Shown: one piece after another, positions 60,373-61,076 of the stretch
Position numbering within the stretch: position 1 is the stretch's first letter
Layout of the letters: each line of letters starts with the position of its first letter
DNA from: Lysobacteraceae bacterium
Lineage (GTDB): Bacteria; Pseudomonadota; Gammaproteobacteria; Xanthomonadales; BQJN01
Assembly (NCBI GenBank): GCA_021604725.1
Contig: BQJN01000008.1
Span: forward strand, 1 to 61,076
Reading direction: 5' to 3'
DNA: 61,076 bases
Notes under the pieces: generated by a model
What the model was told of the DNA's origin: nothing
What the model saw: the letters and a program-made list of their open reading frames with translations, nothing else
The model's database searches: none
Made by a program: the position numbers and the translations under genes

Positions 60373-60665
60373 AAGAAACTGGAACCCGCGCGCCTCGCGT
60401 TGCAAGCCCTATGGCCACCCATGTATTCGACATCCGCGTTTTGCCACCAATTAAAGCCGGAAAGACGCGATAACGAAGCCGATACTGTTGAAATGAACGA
60501 AGCCACTACCCAGCCCGATCCAGAGCGTTTGCCGTACTTTCTTTACGAACTAGTCAACAACACCGTTCCCTCACCAAGAGGGGGGCGGATGTGCCCGCCT
60601 TCCACAACGATCAAACTGATTGCGGGATGGCCCGACTTTTTAGCACACTAGGGGACAGGCACTAA

Positions 60666-60884
60666 AGTAGTGCCACGCCAATTCGCGCAGCAGGAGAAGA
60701 CTATCCAGCACTGGATACTATTGGCGATGAGCTATCAAGTGTCGTCAAAAGATACAAACAAAAACTAACCGCCCTAACCGAACTGAAACAATCCCTGCTG
60801 CAAAAGGCATTCTCTGGCGAGCTGACCGCCGATGAGCCATTTGACCGCCCACCCGAAATCAGACAAACTGTCACCAGATATTAA
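60666..60884 (+). pseudogene. Relic of a type I restriction specificity subunit (HsdS), C-terminal tail
   Basis: Open codons from 60666 to the TAA at 60882 end with RYKQKLTALTELKQSLLQKA then FSGELTADEPFD. The ELKQSLLQKAFSGELT helix is the characteristic conserved C-terminal end of HsdS, which recognises DNA in type I restriction-modification. An in-frame stop (60663-60665) and the lack of any upstream target-recognition domain show this is only the tail of a lost gene. No hsdM or hsdR is in the window. Confidence 0.75.
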
Positions 60885-60908
60885 TACATGGTGACGGTTT
60901 GTCTGATT
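60857..60908. terminator. Long inverted repeat after the HsdS relic
   Basis: Two 19-base arms (AATCAGACAAACTGTCACC and GGTGACGGTTTGTCTGATT) differ at one position and flank a 14-base AT-rich loop. It ends in the HsdS tail stop and lies one to four bases before the next gene's ATG, so it could terminate transcription or control the antitoxin gene that follows. Confidence 0.6.
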
Positions 60909-60912
60909 GATG

Positions 60913-61076
60913 ATGACCGCTCAACGCTCACATAGCCATGCGCCTGATGACCCCGTGGGCCTGTTTCGCGCCCACGGTGGCCAACTGCGGCTGGGTGAGG
61001 CGCTGGCGCTTGGGCTCAACCGTTACCAGTTTTACAAGCTGCGCGATCAAGGCCTGATTGAGCCGGTCAGTCGCGG
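60913..61076 (+). CDS. AbiEi-type antitoxin/regulator, N-terminal part, cut by the window edge
   Basis: From the ATG at 60913 (or the ATG one codon earlier) the frame stays open to the edge for 54 codons. It reads FRAHGGQLRLGEALALGLNR then YQFYKLRDQGLIEPVSR, the winged-helix domain at the start of AbiEi-family antitoxins of type IV toxin-antitoxin systems (compare xxGxLRxxEAxxxGIxxxxLYxLRDxGxLExLxRG). The toxin (AbiEii nucleotidyltransferase) would be expected just downstream, outside the window. The 19-base inverted repeat immediately upstream could be its own operator. Confidence 0.65.
   Translation, partial: MTAQRSHSHAPDDPVGLFRAHGGQLRLGEALALGLNRYQFYKLRDQGLIEPVSR

Larger units (their letters stand above)
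60373..60912. other. Decayed stretch after the PLD gene
   Basis: The first 290 bases hold no supportable gene; a short frame (60400-60651) lacks a ribosome-binding site and recognisable features. The rest carries an HsdS tail relic and a long inverted repeat listed separately. Confidence 0.55.

Noticed and set aside
60400..60651. Short 83-codon frame after the PLD gene
   Set aside because: No ribosome-binding site, no motif, and the region looks decayed; not enough to call a gene.

Overview
The window looks like a chromosome segment of a free-living, heterotrophic gammaproteobacterium. I place it near the xanthomonad/chromatiad side (Wenzhouxiangella-like) with moderate confidence. The basis is protein-level resemblance: TonB-dependent sugar uptake with a LacI regulator and an Entner-Doudoroff operon, an IPTL-CTERM protein, an M14 peptidase, a DUF222-HNH gene and RAYT-type transposase debris. 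No rRNA or tRNA gene was found to fix the taxonomy.

Layout. (i) 1-6100, minus strand: a tightly overlapping biosynthetic operon (secreted-looking MbtH-like protein, flavin tryptophan halogenase, carbamoyltransferase, SGNH hydrolase, and an unknown gene running off the left edge), with a divergent MATE exporter at 6212. It looks like the edge of a halogenated/carbamoylated peptide natural-product cluster; no NRPS lies in the window. (ii) 7.6-13.4 kb: a GFA-family protein, a gingipain-like C25 protease, an SDR and a macro-domain protein. (iii) 13.5-27.5 kb: a glucoside-utilisation regulon. Glucokinase, TonB receptor, LacI regulator, sodium/sugar symporter and GH3 glucosidase lie on the minus strand; zwf-pgl-edd-eda lie on the plus strand. 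Two copies of one perfect 14-bp palindrome sit on the promoters of the TonB receptor and of the glucosidase/zwf divergon, tying uptake, hydrolysis and catabolism to one LacI repressor. (iv) 27.5-49.9 kb: mixed genes, including a membrane LuxR/DUF4199 pair, a secreted beta-propeller protein, a coupled GNAT-GH18-VOC-RluA string, an IPTL-CTERM protein with three internal repeats, an ECF sigma cluster, an M14 peptidase, and a three-gene phosphorelay with a diguanylate cyclase (41.0-46.6 kb).

(v) 49.9-61.1 kb is an accessory region. Related 140-280 bp non-coding repeats flank an FG-GAP protein, a transposase relic and a DUF222-HNH endonuclease gene that carries the palindrome GTTTCCGCGGAAAC three times in two different reading frames. 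Beyond the repeats lies what I consider the best candidate for an undescribed system: a DNA methyltransferase, a convergent two-gene operon (predicted winged-helix protein plus a large MORC-like GHKL ATPase) and a divergent PLD-superfamily nuclease. A decayed HsdS tail, a long inverted repeat and the start of an AbiEi-type antitoxin gene follow. I read this as a defence island.

Starts were moved from the longest open frame where a ribosome-binding site, signal peptide or overlap with the upstream stop argued for it. All assignments come from reading motifs by eye; no database search was run.
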